From Phascolarctos cinereus (lineage: Eukaryota > Chordata > Mammalia > Diprotodontia > Phascolarctidae), in the NCBI RefSeq assembly GCF_002099425.1, contig NW_018343992.1, positions 432,001 to 496,000 of the forward strand: a DNA stretch of 64,000 nt, in the 5' to 3' direction. Shown one piece after another: positions 53,836 to 64,000 of the stretch (positions are counted from its first letter, which is position 1; every line of letters starts with the position of its first letter). A program made the position numbers and the translations under genes. The notes below the pieces were generated by a model. That model made no database searches and was not told the DNA's origin. It worked only from the letters and a program-made list of their open reading frames with translations.

Positions 53836-56534
53836 CTCTAACTAGTTGATGATAAAACTGCCTCTGGGCTAAGTCTGAAATGACACCTCCATAGGTAACA
53901 AGATATTTGTAAAGATACAGATAATATATTTTTTAGCAATGTTGCTCAGTACTCACCATAGCCAATACCTTCTGCCCGACTCTCTTCTACCAAATTGGTT
54001 TCATCATGCATCCAGGCAATAAGAAATATTAACTTTCTTGGGCATAGGGACATCTTATCTTATAGTTTGATTATGATGAAAATAAACAAAAGACCATGAA
54101 GAAAATAATTATAATAAGTGATATTTAGCTAATTGTTTACATCCCCAGTGGCTGCAACAGTTTTATTTACTCTAAGAATAGGTAAAAGAAGAGATATTAA
54201 CTCCACTTATATTTAAAAAATCAATTCTCCTAAAAATTTCTATCTGCCTTCTAAGTAGAAGACCCTGGATGTAGAGTCTAAGCTATTTTTCCATCCACAA
54301 TTAGCTTTTTTCCTAACACAATGTAAAATAAGCAAAAGGATTATAGGAATATGCCAGATCTGTTATACAGTAATGTTAGTATTCAACTGACTAAAATGCA
54401 GAGCAGTAAATATTCTTACTTGATGACTGTCTCACACACAATGACCCCATTACCTCACTGCTAAGATTTCCAGAATAGTCAGCTGCTCTTCGACTTAAGA
54501 TCAATATTTTTTGCAAACTGAAATGCACATAAAGGTGAATGATGAAAGTAAAGATAAAAATGTTTAATTTAGCATAAGCTCAAATTTAGGGTAAACCATA
54601 AAATGCTGAAAAGCTTTACAATTAATCTAAGCTCTTTATATTAATAAGAAAGTTTCTGTGGAAATCTTTGTCATTAAGGTCTAACTTCCATCTGTCAGCA
54701 TATAGAAAAGATAGGTATTTTCTTGGGCACTTTGGAAGAAAATAAACAATATACAAAAGAGTGGGAGAGGACGAAAAAATCAACTTCTTTGTAAATCCAC
54801 AGAACTGAACACCTACTGTGTATCAATCAATCAATGAAAATCTAGAAGGGAGAGGTATAACTATTAAGAATATTAGAAACAAGGTTGGAAGGGAGAAGCT
54901 AAATCCACAGAACATGAGCTCTACTGGAACACCAAACTCCAGGAAAAAAATATTACAATAAGGTCACTTTGTCTCTTAAACACATATTCTTATTTATAGG
55001 CCCTGTCCTATTATCAATGCCCAGGGGCACAATTCCATCCCAGAGGAGATTCCATTCTTCAGACCGTCATGTGCATTGTCCAAAGTCTCCTTAGAATGGA
55101 CATTACAACCTAGGTCGTGAGCCACACTTGATGCTGTACTCATTACTTATGAACATGCTTCTTTAGCAACTAGTCCACCTAAGGAAACAATATAAAAAAC
55201 TACACACCCCCATGAACCCAAATTCCAAATGAGCCCCATAAATCTGGAACTGATTCCTTCTAAAATTCATTCACACACCCTGACAACTTTTGTTGGACTG
55301 TTCGTTTATACTCCTACAAAAGACCTAGGGCTTGAAATGTGAGAAAGAGGAAAATCTGAATCAATTTCAATTAGAAAAACAAATGGAGAAAAGTGAATTA
55401 CCAGGCATAGATCTCTGCTAAAGGATGATGTTATCGCTTCAAATTCTACATCCCTCTCTTCACATCCCAATCCCTTCATCAAATAGAATGGCATACTGTC
55501 ACATCTTATCAAATTTCTAATAATAACTTCTGCTTATTTTAGGAGAGTATAACCAATTTTCTTTATGAAACATAATGCCAAATATTTACTGTCAAAACAA
55601 AGGTTTTTGTTTTTTATAATATGGAATGGATTTTTTACTCTGACATTTTTTTCCTTCTAAAAATATGGGGGCAAATGGATCCTTTTTTAGTTTTCACTTG
55701 CTATCCTTATTTACCTATGTTTTTTAACCTCTTGACTATCACAAGTGGTAATAGGTGAACTAAATGTTTAGATTAAAAATCTACTTCACCTTGAGATGTT
55801 TTGTCATGGTTTCACCTGACTAAAATACCTCATGATAGTAACATTAAGATGTGAACTACTCTTCTAAATATTATGGCTTCAGGTCTGCGATGTAAAATGC
55901 AATACAATGTTTTATTTCATTAAACCATGAGCAAAAGAGTCCTTTATTAGGGATTTTTAGAAATTTAAAAGCAAGCTTAAGTATCTATTTTGTGGCAAGC
56001 AGCACTAAGGAATATTTTGTTATGTTGTATAATAGAAAAACTAGTAAGCAGTAGGATATTCAAAAGTAATGTTTTATTAGGTATGAAAATTATTGGGGCA
56101 ATCTGCTCAGAAAGTAATCTTAATTATATTCCAGCGTTATTTTTAAATTCACATTTTAAAATTCACTGCTGCCAGATGGCTAAAGCATACAAGGTTATTA
56201 CAGAGTTTAATGACTTAACTGTGATTAAAGACATACTTACACAAGGTCATAAATGCTATTTACAAATATATGGCTCCATGTACTTGAAAAAAATGTCAGA
56301 AAGAAGCAACACTGCAAGACTCCCTAATTGGATGAAAGACTGGGAGGAGGCAGGGAAAACTAAGAAAAAAACCTGCCTGGATTTTAAAAGTACACACCCT
56401 CCGAAAGGGAAAATTCTGTGTTTTTAAAAAATTATGGACAACTGTAGAGGCCCAAGGTGATTTGTCATACAGTAGCATGTTCCAGGGTCTGCCGTTTTTG
56501 TGCTCTTGAGAACAAAGACTGGAGACAATTCATA
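53836..56534. other. Unique intron (2.7 kb)
   Basis: No repeat family recognised. Contains the 145-codon plus frame 55990-56427 (MWQAALRNILLCCIIEKLVS..). It shows no domain, signal, splice context or codon pattern that I would trust, and lies in AT-rich sequence; I treat it as chance. Confidence 0.45.
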
Positions 56535-56714
56535 TGGTGGAGAGAGCACTGGCTTTAGAATCAGAGGTTTTAGGTTTAAATTCTGACTGAGCCACCTGTA
56601 CCTGTGTGACCATGGGCAAGTCACATGTCTCAGGGCCTCAAGTTCTTTATCTATAAAATGAGTGTGTTGGATTAGATGACTTCTCTCTCACCTCTAAAGC
56701 TATGATCCTGGGAA
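56535..56714 (+). repeat. MIR/THER-type SINE
   Basis: GGAGAGAGCACTGGCTTTAG, TGTGTGACCATGGGCAAGTC, TCTATAAAATGAGTGTGTTG, GATTAGATGACTTCTCTCTC, ..TAAAGCTATGATCCTGGG. Confidence 0.85.
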
Positions 56715-56812
56715 GCCCAAGAAGGCTGAGTAACTTGCCTGAGGTCATCAGACCTGGGATTTGAACTCAGATCCTGAGACTCTAAGTTCAGCCCTCTTTT
56801 CATGAAGATTCC
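56715..56812 (-). repeat. MIR fragment
   Basis: GGCTGAGTAACTTGCCTGAG, GTCATCAGACCTGGGATTTG, AACTCAGATCCTGAGACTCT, tail to tail with the previous SINE. Confidence 0.72.
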
Positions 56813-57829
56813 ATTTCATCTATGGCCTATTCCCATTTGTTCAACACATGTACCCTCCCTGAAAGAAAAAGTTAAAAATGAAAGAGGACTGGGACAATAT
56901 GAGCGTGTGGCTAAGTTACTCAAAGACTTTGTGGAAGATCTACATAACGGTTTGTAGGTTAAGAGCAACACACATCGATCGCTTTCCAAAAAGCTCTTAG
57001 AGTAGTGGTCAAGTTCATATCCTACCAGAACAAAAGGTAATGGTTCCCAGCTTCCTCTAGGTACTAGTATGGGACTTTGTATTATTAAGAAAAACAAAGA
57101 AGAATATGAATTTCAAAAGTTTTTAAATCAATGTTAACGTCTAAGGCCAATACAAACGAAAGTGAATTGTGAGGAACACTTATCACAGTTGTCAGTCTCC
57201 TCTCCAAGCCCACTTCCTTCTACAACTGTTCTCACCTTCTCATCTCTAGGGAAACCTTGGCTCCACATATCAAGTAATCAAATATGTTTACTCCGAAAGG
57301 GAAACTACCCCCAAACCTTTTTCTTTCTCATTTATGCTTGCTGTATAAATGCAACTATATTAAAAAAATTCTAAAAAGAGAATACAGAAGTTCAAAAAGC
57401 TGGGCTACATTATTATTTTTATCACAAAAACTTTGATTTGTCCTTCAAGCACATACTGGGCCATAAACATAGATTTCATTCGCAACCAACCATCCAACAA
57501 AAAATTACACCTGCCCAAGCATCCAGTGGCAAGGAATGAAACTGCTCATTTGAAGCTAGCTCCAGTCAAACATTTATGAAGAGCATATACTATGCAAGTC
57601 ATTCTGTGGGTCATCAATTATTATCAACAACTTAAGTAAACTTGATTTTATTTTTAGAATACACTTGAGTATGACACCATGCACACCTATAAATATTACT
57701 AATATATGGCAACTCTCAAAAGTCTATAAAACTTAAAATTGTAAATATGACCTTGTCTTTAACAGCTTTACCAGTACTCATTCCCATTTACTCATGACAT
57801 CCTTTTTTTTTTTTTGGACTGGTTCTATC
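56813..57829. other. Unique intron
   Basis: No repeat recognised. T run at about 57805. Confidence 0.42.
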
Positions 57830-58215
57830 CTGTGACAATCTCCCCTCTTCTCCCCACACACCACCTGGTTCTGTCACCTTACCCTGGAACTTTTCTGAGC
57901 CTGGGGCCTTCTCACTCACTCCTGAAGCATGCATCAAAATCCCTCTGCCATGGCAATTTCCTCCTGGGGCCTTGATTTTTGTGTGTGTGTGTGGGTTCCA
58001 GGCTGACCAACCTTTATTCTCCTCTTGGCTCTACTTCTCAACTATGACACCATTTCTACCTAACTTCCCTGCAGGTACCTTTTTCCCACCTTCCTTTTTT
58101 AGCAACTTTTATGAAACTTCTTAAGGTCAAGAGCTGACTTTTTGTTTGTATTTGTATCTCCTGCACATAGTACAGTGCCTGGCACATAGTAAATGCTTAA
58201 TTAATGTGTCTGGCC
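57830..58215 (+). repeat. L2-type LINE 3' end
   Basis: Ends AACTTCTTAAGGTCAAGAGC, TTTGTATCTCCTGCACATAG, TACAGTGCCTGGCACATAGT, AAATGCTTAATTAATG. The C/T-rich region from 57830 may be its upstream part and resembles 7690-8000 in kind. Confidence 0.72.
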
Positions 58216-59759
58216 TTGCTTACCATTAAATATAACATTATAAATCATTATCACAGCCTTTTCAAGATTTTTGGCCCTATATAAGATTTTTAAAGGTCAT
58301 TTTAAAATTAATTGTAAACTGTCTCACTAAAGATGTTTTATTATTTTCTCAAGGTCAAAGGCCTAGAATTATGAAGTTTAAGTATTAAACACCTGATCTT
58401 GACTCATTTCTCAACTACTTTGTGAACTGGACAGAATCCCAATGAACTATAGCTATGTAGGCAACTTTTAAAATACAAAATATATAGTATATTATATCTC
58501 AGGAAATGATGTTTTTTCATCATAGTTCAAAGGTTCAGTAGAAAGACACAAATCCAACTTAAAAGATAGATGATTTTTCATCAAAACAATCATTTCTCGG
58601 ATTAAGAATGTAGGAGCCTGCCAACTGTCACTGATACAAAACCTCTGAAGAAAGGGGAGTTTGGCAGACTCAGAATAGCTCTGGCATTCAACCTGAAGTA
58701 AGTAACTTGGCCAGCTGACCTAGCTCTTAGAAAGTCTCATTATGGTAATAATCCCAGGTAGGGTTGACAGCTTTCTGAGAAAAGGGGGAAGGGCACTTGC
58801 ATTAATGAAATTTTCTTTCTGGAAAAGAAAAATGAAAGCATATATTACTTGAGATAGTCACACCACAAAGTCAGAACAGCTATTAACACGGTGGGAAGGG
58901 AGGGATGGAAACAAGGCACCAGCACTGAAGGATTTTATTCGTGTCACCTGAGATTCAACAGAAAGTAGAAAAGTTCAAGCTCTTTCAATGAGGGACATTA
59001 TCAGAGTTCAGTTGTGAGTAGCGGTGGGTTTTTCTCAAGGAAACCCTGGGTAGGAGAGAGGGAAAGAGAAAGGTGTGAGTGCAGTCACTTCCCTTAAACT
59101 ATAACCCTATCTGTTGCCATACACTGGATTTGTCATCACAGGGTCTATAAATTAACTTTGAACCATTATCTGAAAATCAAATTGGTTCTAGTATACTTCT
59201 ACGATTCACAAATTTGCTAGGTGTTCAATTTCAACTACATTTTCATTGGTCATTTAAATCTATATATTCAATAAATAAAATGCTATACAACATTTCAAAC
59301 AAATAGGGGTTAGTTACCATGCTAACATTACAGAATCACAGTAAGTCAATTGTTAAGGCTCCTTTCAGCTGCATTTAAACCAACTGCCTTATCAATTTTT
59401 TTTCCTCTACAGATTCAAAATGAGGGATACTACGATTAATGATATCAACAGTTTCACTGGATACCAGCAGTAACTTATAATTGGGCTGTTTGTCTTTACC
59501 TAATACTTTGACATCCCCTCTTATCAGGACTATATCTTAACTGACCAAATTTCTATAACTCTTCAAAGGGGAATTTTAATGACTTACCTGTTATCTCAAT
59601 ACTTTGAAGAAAAATGACACACATATACATTAAAAGATAACTGAGTTAGTTTCAAAGTTTCCTCTTTCCCTTTCCGATAATTCTTTTATGTTTATAGTAT
59701 TATTCACATGACCAGATCAGGGAGGGGACCATAGTTTTGTCAAAGAACCTCAACATGAG
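58216..59759. other. Unique intron (1.5 kb)
   Basis: No repeat or exon recognised. Confidence 0.45.
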
Positions 59760-60060
59760 AGGAGGGTGCCTGTGCTTACTCCTTGTAACAGTTCTCTACT
59801 GGTCACACTGTCCTGCCCTGCTTTCTTGGTCTCCTGCCAGCCTCAGCTGATGGCTGACTGCTCTCATATCTCTCCCAGGGATCGCTGGGGAACTGATGTC
59901 TGGCCTTGCTGTGGGGATCACAGACAGGTCTTTCTGGGTGATGATGAGTGGTCCCTTCTCCCTGTACCACTGGCACCTGACCTAAGAGGTCCCTTCCCGA
60001 GACCCCTAGTAAGCTGAATTTGCCCTGGGAGCCAGAACTATGGATTACAGCTCTGGCTAT
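59760..60060. other. Locally GC-richer segment, unclassified
   Basis: About 300 bp less AT-rich than its surroundings, with an 83-codon plus frame (59766-60017, MPVLTPCNSSLLVTLSCPAF..). No recognisable domain, few CpGs, no convincing splice sites tied to COBLL1. It could be an old repeat or a non-coding conserved piece. Confidence 0.3.
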
Positions 60061-60467
60061 GATTTGTACTAGAATGAATTAGAGTGAGAGACTAGAACAT
60101 CTATGTCAATTATCTCAATAGTCATATACATCTAAAAAAAAAAAGAATAAAGGAATATGAATCCAAGAAACAACCTGATTCATATATGCAAAAGGCCATC
60201 ATCCTTCTATCATCTTATAAGCTAATTTCTTTAAACTATTTCATCTACAAATTAAGCCACTAAAGGCACACTCTCATGTCTCATTATAGTATAGGAGTAA
60301 CTCTCTCTTCTAGCAGGCTACAGTAGCAACTCAGGTAGGACTATCCTACAAAGCTGAAAAAGCTTACATACATTCATGGGGTATGAAAGGATCCAGGGGA
60401 GATGCCCCAATATAAAATAGATGGTAACTGGGGAGACCATGTGGGAACTATTCTTCCTAGAGATAGA
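60061..60467. other. Unique intron
   Basis: No feature recognised. Confidence 0.4.
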
Positions 60468-60677
60468 GCAGTGGATAGAGTGCCAGCCCTGGAGTCAGGG
60501 AGACCTGAGTTCAAATCTAGCCTCAGACACTAATCAGCTATGTGACCCTGGGCAAGTCGCTTAACCCTGTTTGTCTCAATTTCCTCATCTGTAAAATGAA
60601 CTGCAGCCAAGAATACCCCAAATGGGGTCTCGAAGAGTCAGACACAACTGAAATGACTGAACAACGACAATAACAAA
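60468..60677 (+). repeat. Marsupial tRNA-derived SINE, long form
   Basis: CAGTGGATAGAGTGCCAGCC, CTGGAGTCAGGGAGACCTGA, TGTGACCCTGGGCAAGTCGC, TCATCTGTAAAATGAACTGC, GAGTCAGACACAACTGAAAT, then an ACAACGACAATAAC-like tail. The first about 20 bp are missing. Confidence 0.93.
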
Positions 60678-60934
60678 TCTCTGACTTCAGGCCTGACACA
60701 CTGCACCAGCACTAGCTGATCTGCACTTGGAGGAACAACTCCCAAGATTGTTTCTGTATCCACACCCCTAAAAACCCTTCCCCAGAGCTTAGTCCATATT
60801 TCCAACCACCAAATATACAGTTGCACATAAATAGTCTCCCAGCAATTCAAGAATGTTAAAATTAAAATATTTCACTTAAAAAAAAACAAAACCAAAACCT
60901 ACCCCTTCCCTTTAATTAATTTCTGTTGATGGCA
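60678..60934. other. Unique intron
   Basis: No feature recognised. Confidence 0.4.
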
Positions 60935-61425
60935 TCTTTATTAATCAACAAGCATGCAACAGGTCATGAGGCTACAAAGACAAGAACAAAATAATCCTCC
61001 CCCAAGAAACTTACATTTTACTAAGGGAGTAAAATGTATTCACAGATTGAGTAAATACAAGTCATCTACAAAATAAATACAAAGAAATGGGGAGGGGGGC
61101 AGGGACTAGGAACTGGAAGAACCTGGAAACCTCTTAAAGGAGGTGCCATTTGCTGAGCCTTGAAGGGAAAAGAGACTGAGGTGAAGGACAGCATTCCAGG
61201 CAGGGTAAACAGCCTGTTCAAAGGAATAAAGAATGGCAAGTATAGAAAAGGGCAAGTAAGTCAATTGGCTGAAATAAAGTACATGGGGGATAGAGAGGGA
61301 GGAATAATCTATAAATAGTTTGGAAAGACAGGTTTGAGTCAGTATTTGAAATGCCAAACTGAGGAGTTTAAAGCTATCCTAGAGGCAAAATGGAGACCAA
61401 CATGGTAAAATCATTTGCTTGGTCA
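60935..61425 (-). repeat. L2-type LINE 3' region
   Basis: ..CCAAGAAACTTACATTTTAC.., GAGGTGCCATTTGCTGAGCC, TTGAAGGGAAAAGAGACTGA, CAGCATTCCAGGCAGGGTAA.., GAAATGCCAAACTGAGGAGT. One of the longer copies here. Confidence 0.8.
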
Positions 61426-61479
61426 CCCAAGTTTATAAACTGAGTTATGTTGGCAAGATCTTTTACATCTTTCCTTCCC

Positions 61480-62245
61480 AGTATGCTGCAACCACCCTAC
61501 CCTAATGTAGACTTTCATTAACTTCACCTAAATTTGGGTATAACAGTCTCCTAATCCTCCTCCTGACTGGTATATCCCCTCTTCAATCCATATTTCAACA
61601 GACTGCCCAATGAGACATTACAATTATGTTCTCTTTGTACTTAAAAGAAAAATAAAATTGCAAAGCGCCTCATGGTATACCAAATAAAGTATAAACCCCT
61701 AAGCCTGGCATTCAAGGTCTTCTATCATGTGGTTGCAATAAGCTTGACTCACATGATTCCTCCTCCTATAGAACAAGGTTTTAGTTTTATTTAGTTTTAG
61801 TAATTTTAAGGTATTGAAGCTTAGAACCGCACTAAGATTCTTGGGACACCCTGAATATGTTCCACCTAAACTAGATTATTCTCTTTCCCTGGTTCTTGTC
61901 CGAGGCTCTTGGACTCTCCACCAACCTTCATCATCACTTAATGAGGTCCACTGGTCAAGGTTCAAATTTGCATCTCAGTATCTGTAATATAATACATTTC
62001 CATGATGATTAATAGACACCACCTTCTACATCCAGCTCAGTGATACCTCCTTCTTCAAGTTTCTAGTAGTACTTTGCCAGAATCTCTCCTTAAGACACTT
62101 GTGACATTACTTCTTTGTATCATACATATCCTTTCCTTTTATTATAAGCTCTTTGAGAACAAGGTCTGTGTTATATCTACCTTTATAATGCCAGTACAGT
62201 AGGTTTGCACAGAGTACTTAATGAATATTTTGTGTATTTAAAAGC
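61480..62245 (+). repeat. L2-clade LINE fragment
   Basis: AGTCTCCTAATCCTCCTCCT, AAACCCCTAAGCCTGGCATT, CAAGGTCTTCTATCATGTGG.., TATTATAAGCTCTTTGAGAA, CAAGGTCTGTGTTATATCTA.., ..ACAGAGTACTTAATGAATAT. Interrupted near 61780-61855. Confidence 0.72.
61788..61855 (+). mobile_element. Mariner-type MITE, partial
   Basis: ATTGAAGCTTAGAACCGCAC then TAAGATTCTTGGGACACCCT matches the terminal half of a mariner-type MITE (ends TTTTGGGACACCC). It sits inside the L2 fragment. Another half-copy is at 63818. Confidence 0.62.
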
Positions 62246-63507
62246 CTAAGTAATAGAGAATATTCACCACGTTAAGGGAATGACTTTCCAGTAGCTTCTA
62301 AAACCTAGTGGTTGCTCAGGCTATTGCTACAACTGAATTTCTATGCTGAACTGGGGAAATTATTAAAGTCTAAGCTGAAAAACTCTTCTTATTGCCAGCA
62401 ACAGAGCAAGAAAGTCATAGTAATGCAGGCTAGTACTGGGCACACTTGTCCTCAAATGTGAAACTGACTGATTACCTTTAAAGAAAAGCATTTGGCCTAA
62501 TCGCATCACTGATACTTCCAATTTTCCCACAGCAGAAACTTTGGAAAGATAAATCTGTTCTTATGACACCTAAAGGAACAAATGCCACATGGTGGCACTC
62601 TAGATAAATACTTATTTACATAGCGTGGGCTTTTAAAATCTTAATGCCTTTTTACCCCTAACTTTATTAGGTAGTCAAGAAAGGTAGAACCAAAGTTAGT
62701 CATATATTTGTAACCATCCTGTATTTAATATTTCCAAACATTTTGAGACATAACACAAGAAAAATACTTAATCCCATTAATTCCCACACTTTTTTCCTTT
62801 TTTTAAAACCAATTTGCTTTAAAATTAGCAATGGCTGCTAGCAACAATGATCCTAGATGCCTTGGACCACGTTGTGAAATGAAATCTTCTTCCTGGAGTT
62901 AAGAGGACTTGTAATAAGCAAATAGCAGGTATAAACATAATATACCAAAATACAACTACTACAGTTAAAGGTTACATCATTTTCTTTTCTCATAAGAAAT
63001 TATTTCTTATGAGACAAGCAACTTTATAACTGAAACCAAGTAGAATGGTTAGGGAGTTTTTGACTGGGAGAAAAGTCTCTGAGTAGGAATGAACCAAAGT
63101 CTTAATGCACTTTTACGCTTTAAGAACTCCAGAAACCTACAAAAACTTACAAAAACAACATTTGAAATTTTATTTAAATTTCTTTTATACATATTTATTT
63201 TTGTGAACACTGAACAATAATTTTTATTTTAACAAGATGAAGTACCTTGTCATTATGTATCACATGTGTAACAGTTTCTGGATGACAATTTCCCAAACAC
63301 ACAGCTTGGCAAAGGATTGGGGGCTGTTGCTTGGCCACCTTGGTCACATGAGCTATCTCCATTAGCCTTTTTTCTTATGGGGTCACATCAAAACTGTCAT
63401 GTATGTATCAAAACCTTTGGATGATCTTAAGGCTAGAATTTCAAATGCAATCTTTTCAGTGAGCAGCAAGTGATGAAAGTTTTTGCTAAGTTCAAAAATC
63501 GACCAGA
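62246..63507. other. Unique intron (1.3 kb)
   Basis: No repeat family recognised; contains the palindrome at 62988-63014. Confidence 0.45.
62988..63014. repeat. 27-bp perfect palindrome
   Basis: Arms TCTCATAAGAAAT (62988-63000) and ATTTCTTATGAGA (63002-63014) are perfect inverted copies around one T at 63001. Confidence 0.97.
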
Positions 63508-63600
63508 CTGTTCAAATCTGGCTTCAGACATATAACACTTACTAGCTGTGTAACCCTGGGCAAGTCACTTAACCCCACTGCCTACCCCCACCAAAAAAAG
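63508..63600 (+). repeat. Marsupial tRNA-derived SINE, 3' part
   Basis: TTCAAATCTGGCTTCAGACA, CTAGCTGTGTAACCCTGGGC, AAGTCACTTAACCCCACTGC, then A-rich tail. The first half is missing. Confidence 0.88.
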
Positions 63601-63707
63601 AGCTGCTATATGAAAATCAACAAGACTGAGATATAAGGCAAGAGGGTAGGTATGCTAAATTTTAATTAAAACATCAATATTTAACAATTTAAATGATTAA
63701 CTTTACA

Positions 63708-63796
63708 AATTTTTTGTTGTTATTGTTGAGGCAACTGGGTTAAGTGACTTGCCCAGAGTCACACCGCTAGTGAGTGTTCACCACCTAGCTGCCTCG
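63708..63796 (-). repeat. Marsupial tRNA-derived SINE, internally deleted
   Basis: GAGGCAACTGGGTTAAGTGA, CTTGCCCAGAGTCACACCGC, then directly CACCACCTAGCTGCC: the middle of the element is absent. Confidence 0.88.
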
Positions 63797-63817
63797 TGAA
63801 TGTTTTTTAGCATTTTT

Positions 63818-63876
63818 ATTTCCGAAGTTATTAAAGTTTAAATCCAGCACTAAGACTTTTGGGACACCCCATACAG
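63818..63876 (+). mobile_element. Mariner-type MITE, partial
   Basis: TTATTAAAGTTTAAATCCAG, CACTAAGACTTTTGGGACAC, CCC. Same terminus as at 61788-61855. Confidence 0.62.
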
Positions 63877-64000
63877 TAATAGGGAAGAGGGCATAGGAAC
63901 TGGTTGAATGTTTGTTCCCAAAAGTAAGAAAAATAATTTCACTTCTTAGACAATGTCACAAGTGATATAATAGCTCTCAAATGCAACACTAAAGATACAT
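63877..64000. other. Unique intron to window edge
   Basis: Nothing recognised. Confidence 0.4.

Larger units (their letters stand above)
13412..64000 (-). other. COBLL1: COBLL1 upstream intron, at least 50.6 kb
   Basis: From the acceptor at 13413-13412 to the right edge I find no further COBLL1-like coding segment, no GC-rich first exon and no CpG island. The natural reading is that the whole interval belongs to the long 5' intron. An untranslated or alternative first exon could be hidden in it. Repeats inside are itemised separately. Confidence 0.75.

Noticed and set aside
55990-56427. 145-codon plus frame as a novel gene
   Set aside because: No domain, no splice or promoter context, AT-rich sequence, single frame only; length is within chance for 64 kb in six frames.
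1-64000. CRISPR array, bacterial operon, rRNA, tRNA or snRNA gene
   Set aside because: No spaced direct repeats, no RNA-gene promoter boxes or folds recognised. The tRNA-like boxes belong to SINEs. The sequence is plainly a mammalian intron.

Overview
The window is AT-rich mammalian DNA from a marsupial (metatherian). The evidence is the repeat content: many copies of the tRNA-derived marsupial SINE that begins GGGGCAGCTAGGTGGCACAG, L1 copies whose ORF2 ends in the form usual in marsupials (..EQADFRKTWEDLYGLM..), and a deep background of MIR/THER-type SINEs, L2 and old hAT transposons. The species cannot be fixed from the sequence.

The only host gene I can support is COBLL1 (cordon-bleu-like 1), on the minus strand, and only two of its coding exons are here. 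The more 5' exon is at 13226-13411 and the next at 3215-3416. They are separated by a 9.8-kb intron and join in frame (AG|C, a serine codon) to give about 130 residues: a KAPLPP proline motif followed by the start of the ubiquitin-like Cobl domain. The next exon lies left of base 1. No first exon, CpG island or promoter is visible to the right of 13411, so at least 50.6 kb of this window appears to be the upstream intron.

Everything else is intron. Left part (1-13 kb): SINEs, MIRs, L2 pieces, a small DNA transposon and two long GAAA tracts at SINE 3' ends. 13-28 kb: several 5'-truncated L1 copies, three with clear target-site duplications. One splits a small DNA transposon (15565-16448) and one sits inside an older MIR/L2 stack (25560-27740). 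28-31 kb: microsatellites and a dispersed duplication with a 145-bp core identical between copies. 31-36 kb: dense L2 and MIR plus a short L1 with an internal duplication. 36-45 kb: mostly unique AT-rich sequence with one hAT fossil. 45-50 kb: repeat-dense, with a locally triplicated non-coding segment. 50-64 kb: mostly unique intron with scattered repeats.

I see no RNA gene, CRISPR array, recognisable endogenous retrovirus or second protein-coding gene. Most open frames in the window are short chance frames, repeat-derived frames or antisense to the COBLL1 exons. Family names for old repeats come from pattern memory of consensus sequences, and repeat edges are approximate (tens of bases) unless a target-site duplication is given.
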